Of a stretch of DNA of 64,000 nucleotides, positions 15,975-24,199 are shown piece by piece (positions within the stretch are counted from its first letter, which is position 1; each line of letters starts with the position of its first letter). Source of the stretch: Streptomyces sp. DHE7-1 (lineage in GTDB: Bacteria; Actinomycetota; Actinomycetes; Streptomycetales; Streptomycetaceae); the NCBI GenBank assembly GCA_016432725.1, contig JACJDG010000003.1, forward strand, positions 3,348,001 to 3,412,000, given 5' to 3'. Position numbers and translations under genes: made by a program. A model generated the notes under the pieces. That model was not told the DNA's origin, did no database searches, and saw only the letters and a list, made by a program, of their open reading frames with translations.

Positions 15975-16826
15975 CTAAGGAGTGAGGGTGTCTCCCAAGT
16001 CGCGGAACTCCTTCATCACCTGCAACAGCAGCTCCCGCACCTCCCCGCCGAAGACCGCAGCCCCCTCGAAGCGGCCGAACGTCTCTTCATACGAAGCCAC
16101 CTCGGCGGCGTCGACCGACACTCGCTCAGCGCCAAGCGTCTCGACCACAACCGCTCGTCGGTCGCACAACGTGAACCCATGTCGAGGCAGGACAGGCACC
16201 GCCCGACGCCAAGGGATGACCCCGAGCCGCACGGTGCTCAGACTCTCGACAGCCAGCAGGCGGTCCAGCTGAGCGAGCATCAGCGCCGGTGTCCCCGGCC
16301 ACGTCCGTAGCACGGCTTCGGTCAGCACGAACACCGACTCTCGCCCCGGTTCGTACAGCACGCTCTGCCGCTCTACGCGGGCAGCAACGGCCCGGCCCAC
16401 CGACTCAGGCGTCGCATTCGGCGCACTCTCGAAGACGTGCCGGGCGTACTCCGCGCTCTGGAGCATGGCCGGCAGAACGACGCATTGGAACGAACGCACG
16501 AGCCGAGCGGAGCGAATCTCATCATCAACGGCCGCACCAGCCGGGATCGCGCTGTCGGCCAGCTGATCGGAGTCCGCAGCTGCCTCCACCGCGGCCAGGA
16601 GGTCACGCACCTCACGGGCGGTCGACTCATCGAGGCCGAGGGCACGCGAGAGCCGATCCAGCACGTCGAGGCTGGGAACCATGCGCCCGGTTTCGACCTT
16701 GGACACCGTCGGCTGCCCCACATGGGCCCGCTGCGCCAGCACAGCACCCGTCAGGCCGGCCTCTGTACGAAGCGCACGAAGCCGCGTTCCAAGCACCCTC
16801 ATCCGCTCTCGCCGTTCACTCCCCAT
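15975..16826 (-). CDS. XRE-family regulator with DUF5753
   Basis: 283 residues. The N-terminal XRE HTH is LRTEAGLTGAVLAQRAHVGQ then PTVSKVETGRMVPSLDVLD. The rest is the DUF5753 domain (FQCVVLPAMLQSAEYARHVF and later VIPWRRAVPVLPRHGFTL). Such proteins are usually paired with DUF397 or small ATPases and influence development and antibiotic production. Here the partner is the downstream ATPase. ATG 16826 (MGSERRERMRVLG) fits the family start; the ribosome site is weak. The stop is overlapped by the palindrome AGAGGAAT-T-ATTCCTCT (15960-15976), possibly its terminator. Confidence 0.88.
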   Translation of the reverse strand: MGSERRERMRVLGTRLRALRTEAGLTGAVLAQRAHVGQPTVSKVETGRMVPSLDVLDRLSRALGLDESTAREVRDLLAAVEAAADSDQLADSAIPAGAAVDDEIRSARLVRSFQCVVLPAMLQSAEYARHVFESAPNATPESVGRAVAARVERQSVLYEPGRESVFVLTEAVLRTWPGTPALMLAQLDRLLAVESLSTVRLGVIPWRRAVPVLPRHGFTLCDRRAVVVETLGAERVSVDAAEVASYEETFGRFEGAAVFGGEVRELLLQVMKEFRDLGDTLTP

Positions 16827-17334
16827 GCCCAGGGTTCTACACCACGAGCCAGCAGCCATCAGGCACGAGAGCGGCATCAACGACGCGCAACGCGAGCGTG
16901 ATTCAAACTCTCCCTACAGGTTCAAGGCGGCTCGCTCCGCTCACCGCGCGCGGCCCGGCCCCCGGCCGGGCCTGCGCTCCTGTCTCCGCCCCGCTCCAGC
17001 CCGGCCAGCGCCCGCGCCGCGCCCACAGCAGTCAGCCACCTGATGCCAGAGAAGGGGTACGTCGTGGCCAGGGCCGGTCGGCTCCACGGCTTTAGCCACC
17101 TCCCCGATCCGGGTCCCGCGTCGAGCAAGACCAGGGGGCCACTCGTGCACATTGCGGGCAGGTCCAAAGCCTGCCCGAGTTGCCAACTAGCGTACGGCCC
17201 CCTGGTCATGCTCGACCCCAGACCGGGCAGGCCACCGGCCAAAGCCGTTCCACCGACCTTGCGCGCTCTTGTGGATGCCCCACTCAGATAAATAAGATGT
17301 CTATCCACATTTGAAGACCTAAATAAAGGGGGTC
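16827..17334. other. Gene-free region with a large paired stem
   Basis: 508 bp without a credible gene. A minus-strand open frame at 16922-17308 has no supporting motif and lies across a nearly perfect inverted repeat (17121-17215), so I treat it as non-coding. The region changes from GC-rich element DNA to AT-richer cargo at about 17290. AGATAAATAAGATGT at 17286-17300 marks the change. Confidence 0.6.
17121..17215. repeat. Long inverted repeat, candidate single-strand origin or structured RNA
   Basis: Positions 17121-17140 pair with 17196-17215 at 19 of 20 bases, forming a stem that contains GACCAGGGGGCC. Inside the loop a second hairpin, CGGGCAGG (17155-17162) with CCTGCCCG (17170-17177), forms a nested structure. 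The position, between element functions and cargo of a rolling-circle element, would suit a single-strand origin or the clt transfer site. It could equally be a transcript structure. No strand can be assigned. Confidence 0.6.
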
Positions 17335-18200
17335 ATGTTGAACTCTAGTTTCCGCGACGCGTTTTACAGTCGGCAAGGGGTTAACGCCATAGCCAGTGTT
17401 TCAGTCACCTACTTTGGAGTACTTGGTAGCCTCCTGCAAGTAGTCATTGCCCTTTGGCCGCACACAGCAACCCATAACACAATAATCATGATAGCGCTAG
17501 TCATCGCCAGCCTCTTGGGGGAGTTTGTCACTCATTCCCTAGAGTTAGCGTCACCCAACACTTCAACCCGCCAGTATTTTCTATCTCCATACTCGAAGAC
17601 GACATCCTTGAGCGAACCGGAAACATCGTGATTGGCTTCACGGACACCTACGATACGAACATGACCGACGGTTCGGTGATCAACCCCAAAAGCATTCAGG
17701 GGCAATTCCAAAATAGATTCTATGCCAACAATCACGCACAACTGGACCATGATCTCGACCAGGCGCTTTCAGGCGTCACTCCAGCCAGCCGAGAAAACTC
17801 TTCGACTAAGCCGCGCGGCAAGCTCATTCGCTATGAGATAGGCACGGTTGCGGTGCTAAGACGACACCATTCCATTTATTATGCAACTGCCTACGGGCGC
17901 ATGGAGAATACTCTAAAAGTCAGCTGCTCTGTTGACGCCCTCTGGAAGAGCCTTACGGCGGTTTGGGAATGCGTCCGCATTCACGGAAGCCTCGAACCAG
18001 TATCTATACCGGTAATCGGATCAGAACTTGCACGCGTCGGAACACTGGGTCGAGAGGCGCTCATCAAAATGATAGCACTATCTTTTGCTTCAAGCTCTCG
18101 CGAAGCTATCGTCTCCCGAGAATTGAACATCGTCATACACCCGAAGGACCGAGAACACGTCAACATGATTGAAATGCGTCGTTTCTTGAAGACGCTCTAG
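17335..18200 (+). pseudogene. TM-macro protein (Thoeris-type effector family), split by a frameshift
   Basis: Two overlapping frames together match a TM-plus-macro-domain protein. Frame one (17335-17631) begins MLNSSFRDAFYSRQGVN and has two membrane helices up to about residue 65. Frame two encodes the macro domain, with SISILEDDILERTGNIVIGF upstream of the apparent GTG at 17628, then FTDTYDTNMTDGSVINPKSI and GRMENTLKVSCSVDALWKSL. Because macro-domain sequence extends upstream of 17628 in frame two, a one-base loss near 17530-17550 is more likely than two coupled genes. In type II Thoeris, such effectors bind an ADP-ribose-derived signal and damage the membrane. A TTA codon and low GC mark it as foreign. 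It converges on the DUF4062 gene. Confidence 0.7.
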
Positions 18201-20602
18201 ATCCCCGTCACTTCGTCATTTTCAGCTAGCGGCAGCGGCGCGTAAAGCATCCGATCTATCGCTGCAACGACATCGTAGTAATATCCATTTGGGCGACTAC
18301 GGTACACGTCTATGAATTTTGCAAGCTGCTCATCGTTGCACCGTCGTCGCATTTCGAACACGGCCCGAAGACGAACCTCGGAGTGACTTGAGTACAGGAT
18401 CTCTTGCAATTCCCTTTGGCCGATTTCATGACGCTCAAAAAGTGCAGCAGCCCCAACGGCGGATTCCTGCGCATCCTCACTCTTCAGGCATTGCCGAGCT
18501 GCCCTGATACCGCCTAGCGCAATGGCTCCATAAATAAGTTCGCGATCACGCACCTTTTTTGCTACTTCAAGAACCGCAGGGGCATCATCCTCACAACCCC
18601 ACTTGATCAAAATACGAGCAGCTTGCTCCTGGGTGATCAGGTGCCTTTTCTGCAGTTCCGCTCTAACCCGCTGCAAGTCAGCGTCGTGCTCTCCATGGCT
18701 GCCGCCTACTTGTTCTAGCACTCTAAGCGCCGCCAACCGCACCTTGGCGCGAACATAGACTAGAACAGCCCGTTTGTAACCAAATTCTTCGAGCTCTCCG
18801 ATATCCATGTGCGAGGCACAGTCCGTGTCCAAAATTCTGCGCGCCTCCTCCGCTAGCACTTCTGCGCTCTCCACTAGCGCAAGGGCCGGCCACGCGTCAA
18901 TCACTCGATGCGAATCAGCGACCAACCCACGAAGCTCCTCGGGTTTGTAGGTAAGAGCCAGCACACGAGACTTATGCCCGACCATGACATCAGAATCCTC
19001 AAGCGAGGCGATTGCCTCCAACATAGCTATCCTGGCTTCTGTAGATGCCGACCCACTAATGGCATCGAATACTGCCTCTGTCAGTTGATCGTCGTTTCGT
19101 CTCAACGCGCGCGAAATTTCCTCACTGCTGAGAGCGCGGCGCCCGGAAATCTTAGCGACTGCCGCCAGATTGAGTCGAATTGGGATATTCCGAGCGTCGA
19201 TCAATGGAAGGAGCTGTTCCTCCGTGGCGTGCTCGATGCCGTCTAGTAGAAATTTTTCCCCCCAAGAGTCGGAGATCACATAACTAGAAGACAGTGACAT
19301 GAGGCCATCGAAATCATTGGAGAGATAGTTGGCGATAGCCAAGAGCCTCAAACGCATGGCCCGGGACTCTACGCGTTCGGCCAATTCCCGGATAAAATCG
19401 ACGTCTTCAGTACTGGCGACTTCAGCCATATAGTCGAGAGCCAGGGTAGTTGAATCGGCACTGTTGAGATGAGATTCCCAAAGCTCGATAGGCGTTATAC
19501 CCATTACCGAGGAGTCTGCTGGTACAAGTGAAGCCTCTGAAACGCCTTTCTCGCTCACGCTCAGCCACAGTTGAAGAGGCTTCGCTTTGATGAACGAAAG
19601 AAGCCGAAAAGCGCCGTAGCGGACAACGACATCGTCATGCTGGCCGAAGGCAAGAAAAACGAGCATGTCCACTAGGTCATTAAGTCCACTGTTGCTGCGG
19701 GCATCGAGAAAATACCATGCCGGCATCGGGACGTTTGGAGCATCGCGAGCCGCCCGCCCGTAACTCTCGGCGAGTGTCCAAATCAGGGTCTTATACTCCA
19801 TGGCCGAAAGGTGAAGCTCTGCGCGCTGACCATACAACCGATTCAACGTGTGCATGGGAACGGAGACCATGTCCGGCTGAAACGCCAGCCCAATCATCAA
19901 CAGACGATCAACATCGAGATCTGCTGACGTTTCTCCTTGAGTAGCAAGCTCAGAAAAAGCTGACAGTGCACTCGCGATTTCTCGTCTCGCGGGGTCAGGG
20001 TTCGTCAAATGTGCAACCTCGGTGGAGATTTGGGGCATCCTCACTGCGGTCCCCTCTGTCCCAGCATTCGAGTCGACAGAGCTACGCTTGGAGACGAGCA
20101 GCGAATTCAGATAGACGTAGATCTTCAGCTTGAAATCTTCAAGCGAGGGGAAGTCGCGATAGAGTGCGCTGTGCTCCTCCTGAAATCTGCGCTGAAACTT
20201 CAAGACCTTGGTCAGTTGCTCCCCGGGGTCAGCGAGAAACTCTTGCCCAACATGCTTGAAGTAGATGGCTATGTCCGGGGATCCTGTTGCTTTTCGTCGC
20301 TCCAGGGCCCTTTCGTACTCTTCTTCAAAGCCTGAATCATATTGCCCTGTCGGGCTTCCCCATTTTCTGTGAAGCACCCCAATAAAGATGTCACATTCGT
20401 CTACAAGTTCATTAATCACTTCTTGCGGACGTTCATGTTCCGGCTGAACGTGCTCCCATCCAGTAACTCGAATCCGAATTGTGGACACTGATGAGTGCAG
20501 GTTGTTTAGTGATTCGGCTGCTTTCCGCACTGCTTCGCGCTCATCCGATACGTCTCCCGGAGATGCTATGAAGACGACCACTTCGCGAAGATTCGCAGCC
20601 AT
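18197..20602 (-). CDS. DUF4062 (TIR-like) protein with HEAT-like repeats
   Basis: 801 residues. The N-terminal 150 residues are DUF4062: VVVFIASPGDVSDEREAVRK, then PQEVINELVDECDIFIGVLH, then RKWGSPTGQYDSGFEEEYER. This is a TIR-related fold. The remaining 600 residues are alpha-helical with irregular HEAT-like repeats near the C-terminus (ARILIKWGCEDDAPAVLEVA, then AIALGGIRAARQCL), suited to sensing or scaffolding. ATG 20602 has AGGAG 8 bp upstream; open frame continues to 20887 without support. Low GC, no membrane segment. It converges on the TM-macro gene, and the two stops share CTAG at 18197-18200. A defence role is inferred. Confidence 0.8.
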   Translation of the reverse strand: MAANLREVVVFIASPGDVSDEREAVRKAAESLNNLHSSVSTIRIRVTGWEHVQPEHERPQEVINELVDECDIFIGVLHRKWGSPTGQYDSGFEEEYERALERRKATGSPDIAIYFKHVGQEFLADPGEQLTKVLKFQRRFQEEHSALYRDFPSLEDFKLKIYVYLNSLLVSKRSSVDSNAGTEGTAVRMPQISTEVAHLTNPDPARREIASALSAFSELATQGETSADLDVDRLLMIGLAFQPDMVSVPMHTLNRLYGQRAELHLSAMEYKTLIWTLAESYGRAARDAPNVPMPAWYFLDARSNSGLNDLVDMLVFLAFGQHDDVVVRYGAFRLLSFIKAKPLQLWLSVSEKGVSEASLVPADSSVMGITPIELWESHLNSADSTTLALDYMAEVASTEDVDFIRELAERVESRAMRLRLLAIANYLSNDFDGLMSLSSSYVISDSWGEKFLLDGIEHATEEQLLPLIDARNIPIRLNLAAVAKISGRRALSSEEISRALRRNDDQLTEAVFDAISGSASTEARIAMLEAIASLEDSDVMVGHKSRVLALTYKPEELRGLVADSHRVIDAWPALALVESAEVLAEEARRILDTDCASHMDIGELEEFGYKRAVLVYVRAKVRLAALRVLEQVGGSHGEHDADLQRVRAELQKRHLITQEQAARILIKWGCEDDAPAVLEVAKKVRDRELIYGAIALGGIRAARQCLKSEDAQESAVGAAALFERHEIGQRELQEILYSSHSEVRLRAVFEMRRRCNDEQLAKFIDVYRSRPNGYYYDVVAAIDRMLYAPLPLAENDEVTGI

Positions 20603-21055
20603 TCCACCGCTCCTACGAGGCACTGATTTCACATCAAAAGTTACCTCACGATAGCTCATAACACCCGATAGATCAGCCCTAACACGGTGCAGATGGGGCT
20701 GAGTTGGCCGAGCCTCTCGCATCTTCTCCGACGGACGTCGAGAGTTAGGGGAGTGTGGAGTCGTGCACGGCACAGGCGTGCGGGTGGCCACCACCGACGG
20801 CAACGCACCGCGGGTGCATCGGGCGAAGCGAGCAAACCCCGGTACGCACGGTGAGAGTCGTACAGCTCGACGAGGTGGTGAACTCATGGTTCGCCAAGGT
20901 CAACGCCCCAACTCCCAGCGGCCCAGTCGATGCCGTTGGCGTGCGCCCGCGCGCACCCAGCGGACCGAACACGCGCCTTCCCTGCCGGCAGAGACCGGGT
21001 CACGGTTTCTAGAGGTTCATGTACGGCGTGTGTCGAAGCTGGAGGGGGAAGCAGC
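20603..21055. other. Intergenic region between cargo genes, no clear gene
   Basis: 453 bp. The first 120 bp next to the DUF4062 start are AT-rich and probably hold its promoter. The rest returns to high GC. Several short open frames cross it on both strands, but none has a good ribosome site with a recognisable product. Confidence 0.5.
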
Positions 21056-21226
21056 GTGGCGAAGTGCGGTGCGCCAACCAAGACAGGCGGACGATGTCAG
21101 CGGAAGGTGGTGACCGGTACCTCCCGGTGTCCAGTCCATCAGGGACCGTGGTCTGCGTACGGTGTGGCACAGCGCAAGGAGAAGGAAGCCAAGGAGAAGA
21201 AGCGCGGGCTCCGCAAGAAGCGCTAG
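21056..21226 (+). CDS. Small Cys/His zinc-ribbon-like basic protein
   Basis: A 56-residue protein starting with GTG at 21056, preceded by GGAGGGGGAA. Cysteines at CGAPTKTGGRC and later CPVH make a C-x9-C-x9-C-x2-H pattern typical of small zinc-binding proteins of the DUF5763 sort. The tail (RKEKEAKEKKRGLRKKR) is lysine/arginine-rich and could bind nucleic acid. It is the last gene before the att copy at 21341. Related small proteins are widespread in Streptomyces elements; no function is known to me. Confidence 0.7.
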   Translation: MAKCGAPTKTGGRCQRKVVTGTSRCPVHQGPWSAYGVAQRKEKEAKEKKRGLRKKR

Positions 21227-21233
21227 CTCCGGC

Positions 21234-21257
21234 TGACATCCACAGCTGACATCAACG
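21234..21257. repeat. 24-bp repeat shared with the left junction (6695-6718)
   Basis: TGACATC-CACAGC-TGACATCAACG here matches 22 of 24 bases at 6695-6718, just after the tRNA terminator. It contains an internal direct repeat of TGACATC. It may be an integrase or Xis arm site near each end of the element, since it lies about 40-85 bp from both att copies. Confidence 0.55.
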
Positions 21258-21340
21258 ACGCAGGAGGTGGGTACCCCTGCACAGCACGGTGCGGTCGTCC
21301 GGACCGTGTGGTAGGGCCGATGAGCCGCGCTCGAACCGAA

Positions 21341-21386
21341 CTCCTAAAGCGGGTGTCGCAGGTTCGAATCCTGCCGGGGGCACCAG
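21341..21386. other. att copy identical to tRNA-Arg attL (46 bp)
   Basis: Identical over 46 bp to 6613-6658. This is the right end of the full AICE, giving an element of about 14.7 kb (6613-21386). The same sequence serves as the left end of the next unit, because a terminator copy and an integrase 3' remnant follow it in the same order as at the tRNA. Confidence 0.9.
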
Positions 21387-21390
21387 GGGA

Positions 21391-21422
21391 AACGGCCCGG
21401 ACTGATCATGGCCCGGGCCGTT
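21391..21422 (+). terminator. Diverged copy of the tRNA terminator
   Basis: AACGGCCCGG (21391-21400) pairs with CCGGGCCGTT (21413-21422) and is followed by TT. The loop ACTGATCATGGC keeps the GATCAT core of the tRNA terminator at 6662-6695. It shows that the attachment cassette includes the terminator. Confidence 0.75.
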
Positions 21423-21451
21423 TTGACGGCACCAGTTGACGGCAGTCCCCC

Positions 21452-21580
21452 TCATGCGGCCGGTAGGCGACGCTTGAGCAGCCGGTCCATGTGGCTGATC
21501 GCCTCACGCTGGGTGTTGCGCACGACATGCGTGTACACGTCCATCGTGACGCCGATCTGGCTGTGCCCCAGGATCTCCAT
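21452..21580 (-). pseudogene. C-terminal remnant of a second AICE integrase
   Basis: The 42 residues from MEILGHSQIGVTMDVYTHVV to the end LLKRRLPAA match the last part of the integrase at 7492, including the GHSQ histidine and the tyrosine nucleophile. Everything before the last catalytic box is gone, so it cannot work. Its position 65 bp beyond an att copy matches int1 relative to its own junction. That marks it as the left edge of another, decayed element. Confidence 0.85.
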
Positions 21581-21632
21581 AGGTGCCTCCTGTGGTCGGG
21601 ACGCGTCGTGTCCCGCCACGTGGTGTAGCGGA

Positions 21633-22694
21633 TCAGGAGTTAAAAAGAACGATGACGATAACGCCGACGACGGCTGCGTATACCCCCACGACGATGGCCA
21701 CGTTTCTTACTTCCCGCCAGCGCCGCTGTCGCGCCATGTGTTGATCGTCGCCGTCCGCAACGGCAGGGCGGGCGTCGTCGTCCATGTCGATGGCCTGGTA
21801 GGTCCTCGTCCCGTCCGCCGACAAGCGGTCCTCGACGAAAGCCCTCTCGTTCACGGGTTGTGGCACTGTGGGTTCGGACGTCGTGGGCTGTGGTGCCGTG
21901 GGCTGAGCGGCTGTGTCTCCCGGCGGCTCGTCGGTTCTCTCTTGTGCGGATCCGGTCGAGGTCGCGGACCAGCGATTGCGAGTGAAGGCAATGGTGTGGC
22001 CAGCGTTGCGGGCCCGCTGCTGAGGCACCGGCCGTCCCTTGGCCTTCAATTCCCTGCGCACATGGCGGAACAGGGAGTCCATCTGCAGAGGGTCCGGTGC
22101 ATCAGGAATGCCCTCTGACAGGGCCTTCACCAGTTCGCCTGAGAAGGCAGTGAACTCCTCGCCCTCCGGGGCCCAGGCGAGTTGGGTTTCGGACGACGCG
22201 GTCATCAAATACGTACCTTCGGCCTCGGCCAGATCCGCCAATTTGGCCGCCGGATTCATGTATCCCTTCAGCGCGCGACCGCTGTAGCAGCAGTCCAGGA
22301 TGACCACCCGGCTGAGGGCGGTACAGGTGTCGACCACTTCGTGTCGGAGCGAGTCATAGGGCACGGCCCGATACAGTCGCTCGTTGTCCGACTTCGGTAG
22401 CGCCAGATGCAGATCGCCATTCAGTGACAGCAGCCCGTGGCCCGAGAAGTACACGACGAAGGCCTCCTCCGCCGCGTTCGCCGCCGTATGCACTTCATCG
22501 AGCAGTTCCTCGTAGGACTCCGGGTTGGTCAACGCCACGCAGTGCTCCGCGGGCAGACCCCACACCCCGGGGTCCCTCAGCAACCCAGCGAGACGGCGGA
22601 CATTATTGCTCACCCCAGGTAGGTTCGCTAAGTGCTGGTAACGGTCGACTCCGATCAGGACCGCACGGGATTTTGCAGGATTGGCAAGGTCCAT
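21633..22694 (-). CDS. Caspase-family (C14) protein with C-terminal TM
   Basis: 353 residues. The peptidase C14 domain spans about residues 10-245, with RAVLIGVDRYQHLANLPGVS at the start. The catalytic His is in VVYFSGHGLL and the catalytic Cys in VVILDCCYSGRAL. A Pro/Thr/Gln-rich linker leads to one C-terminal membrane helix (VGVYAAVVGVIVIVLF), so the protease is tethered to the inner face of the membrane. ATG 22694 overlaps the stop of the EACC1 gene (TGATG). Bacterial caspases with EACC1 partners are thought to act in suicide-type conflict systems. Substrate unknown. Confidence 0.85.
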   Translation of the reverse strand: MDLANPAKSRAVLIGVDRYQHLANLPGVSNNVRRLAGLLRDPGVWGLPAEHCVALTNPESYEELLDEVHTAANAAEEAFVVYFSGHGLLSLNGDLHLALPKSDNERLYRAVPYDSLRHEVVDTCTALSRVVILDCCYSGRALKGYMNPAAKLADLAEAEGTYLMTASSETQLAWAPEGEEFTAFSGELVKALSEGIPDAPDPLQMDSLFRHVRRELKAKGRPVPQQRARNAGHTIAFTRNRWSATSTGSAQERTDEPPGDTAAQPTAPQPTTSEPTVPQPVNERAFVEDRLSADGTRTYQAIDMDDDARPAVADGDDQHMARQRRWREVRNVAIVVGVYAAVVGVIVIVLFNS

Positions 22695-23037
22695 CAATTG
22701 TTCCCGGACTGCAGCAGTTCCACGATCTGGCGTACGGATTCCTCTGAACCGTCCCGCACGGTGACTGACACACCGCCAACCGTGATCGTCACCGGAGGGC
22801 AGCAGGACGTCCGGCGCGCCAAGCAGCGTAGGCAAGCGCGAGGTTGGCTGCCGCGAACCCTTGGTTGAGGACCAGGTCGATGACCTCCAGAGCCCCCATG
22901 GAGCCACCCGTCTGACGCGGTGGCCGTAGCCGCACTTCGGCATGACGCCGAAGGTCGCCGTCCTGCCGAAACCAGCGGTAGAGATCGGTGAGCGTCGTGC
23001 CGCCGTCATCTGCGGCAACCTTGACCTGGACCTGCAT
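22694..23037 (-). pseudogene. EACC1 (effector-associated constant component), frameshifted
   Basis: About 114 residues when repaired. The first part reads MQVQVKVAADDGGTTLTDLY then VIDLVLNQGFAAANLALAYA. The frame breaks near 22790: adding one C joins it to ITVGGVSVTVRDGSEESVRQ and a stop overlapping the caspase ATG. EACC1 is a small conserved partner found beside varied effectors (caspases, trypsin-like proteases) in multicellular bacteria. It is proposed to transmit activation to the effector. The start at 23037 lies inside the small unit bounded by att copies 21341 and 23417. Confidence 0.7.
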
Positions 23038-23593
23038 AGGACTCCCCCTGCGCTGCCTCTACTACTGCGTCCACGATAGACACGTCCGATCAGTGTCGTG
23101 TGGCCAACGAAAACGGTTGTAGCGCAGTACGGGTAGGGCAGGGTGTGACAGTCCGGATCACATTCGGGTTGTTGGACGGCTTGCGGATCCGGTGGCCGAT
23201 GCTGATGCGGATGCCGCGTGGCCTATTCGCTGTCGACGGCCTCCAAGCAGCCAGCCTGCCGGCACCCTGAGGACCGACCCGCGGCACACGATCGACCTGG
23301 AGTGCGTCCGGCACCACCGCGAGCGCTGGCGTCGGTAGGCCGCGGTCGCAGCAAGCGGGCTAGCAGAAGCAGTGTCGGGCAGGCCTCCCTGCTGCCCAGT
23401 GGATCGCCCGGATGATCTCCTAAAGCGGGCGTCGCAGGTTCGAATACTGCCGGGGCACAACGCATCTCTGCCTTGACCTGGGGTTTCTCCCCAGGAAGGG
23501 ACCCTGTACGGCCTCGGGCTTCACGTCCGGGCCGTTTGCGTGAGCACTCGATTGCCTTCATGCGCTCGCGAACCACCATCGCGGCTCCTGGGT
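23038..23593. other. Gene-free stretch holding the third att copy
   Basis: 556 bp between EACC1 and the PIN gene. I see no credible coding sequence. Its one recognisable part is the diverged attachment site at 23417-23457. Confidence 0.6.
23417..23457. other. Diverged att copy
   Basis: CTCCTAAAGCGGGCGTCGCAGG and then TTCGAATACTGCCGGGGCAC match the 46-bp core with two substitutions and one lost G. No integrase remnant follows it before the PIN gene. It bounds the caspase-EACC1 unit on the right. Confidence 0.8.
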
Positions 23594-24160
23594 TCAGCGC
23601 ACGAGATGCTGCGTCAGGAGGTCGGCAAAGCCTGGTAGACCGGCCTTCGCGAGTCGGGCGATGGCATCAGTGATCGTGACGGGTGGTTTGCGCTTCTCTC
23701 CGGCAAGCCTGACCACCGTGTTCGCCGTCTCATCCGGCAGATCGCCATACAGCCCGCACAAGTACGAATCCGGGTCGATCACCCGCACTCCGCGCTCAGC
23801 CAAGTCACCCGCAGGAAAGTCGGCAAGGTTCCAGGTGACCAGCGCGGCGGCACCAGCAACCACCGCTGCCGCCGCATGGTGCCGGTCGTCGGGGTCATCG
23901 CCCGGCATCTCATCCACAAGATGCCCATATGACGCCGCCGTGATCTCACAGTCAGCGAAGAAGCGTCGAACGGCGCGGCCGACCGCGGCGGCCGACTCCG
24001 CTGAACGCCTGCCCTCCCGGACGATGACCCGCTCCCACTCCGCGAGGAGTCGCTCGGACCACACGATCTCGTGGACAGAGTCCTCTGTGAGGGCCAACAT
24101 CACGTCCATCACCGAGAACGGAAACAAGACGTTGGTGTCCACGAAGACCCGCGGTGCCAC
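23594..24160 (-). CDS. PIN-domain toxin (VapC-like RNase)
   Basis: A 188-residue PIN nuclease. The acidic residues for Mg2+ are in VFVDTNVLFPF near the start, DDPDDRHHAAAAVV in the middle and VTWNLADFP towards the end. PIN toxins cut RNA, often tRNA or rRNA. GTG 24160 is the likely start, after GAGGGGGAAGT. The upstream gene, 39 bp away on the same strand, is a matching antitoxin, so this is a type II toxin-antitoxin pair that could stabilise the island. It is longer than typical VapC (about 130), as in the PIN_3 / COG1569 group. Confidence 0.85.
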   Translation of the reverse strand: MAPRVFVDTNVLFPFSVMDVMLALTEDSVHEIVWSERLLAEWERVIVREGRRSAESAAAVGRAVRRFFADCEITAASYGHLVDEMPGDDPDDRHHAAAAVVAGAAALVTWNLADFPAGDLAERGVRVIDPDSYLCGLYGDLPDETANTVVRLAGEKRKPPVTITDAIARLAKAGLPGFADLLTQHLVR

Positions 24161-24199
24161 ACTTCCCCCTCTGCCTCGCCGCTGACGGTGAGACCCGAA

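Noticed and set aside
13639..16826. Complete anti-phage system made of PP2C, HTH, ATPase and XRE genes
   Set aside because: PP2C-HTH and ATPase-XRE pairs are common regulatory units in Streptomyces elements, and there is no effector such as a nuclease or membrane toxin among them.
16922..17308. 128-codon minus-strand frame
   Set aside because: It covers a 19-of-20 inverted repeat and a nested hairpin, has no good ribosome site and no family cue. A structured non-coding region explains it better.
17628..17631. Programmed frameshift or translational coupling (GTGA) in the TM-macro gene
   Set aside because: Macro-domain sequence continues upstream of 17628 in the second frame, and no slippery heptamer with a downstream structure is seen. 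A one-base loss is simpler.
21341..21386. Second tRNA-Arg gene
   Set aside because: Only the 3' half from the anticodon loop onward is present. The acceptor 5' strand and D arm are missing, so it is an attachment-site copy.
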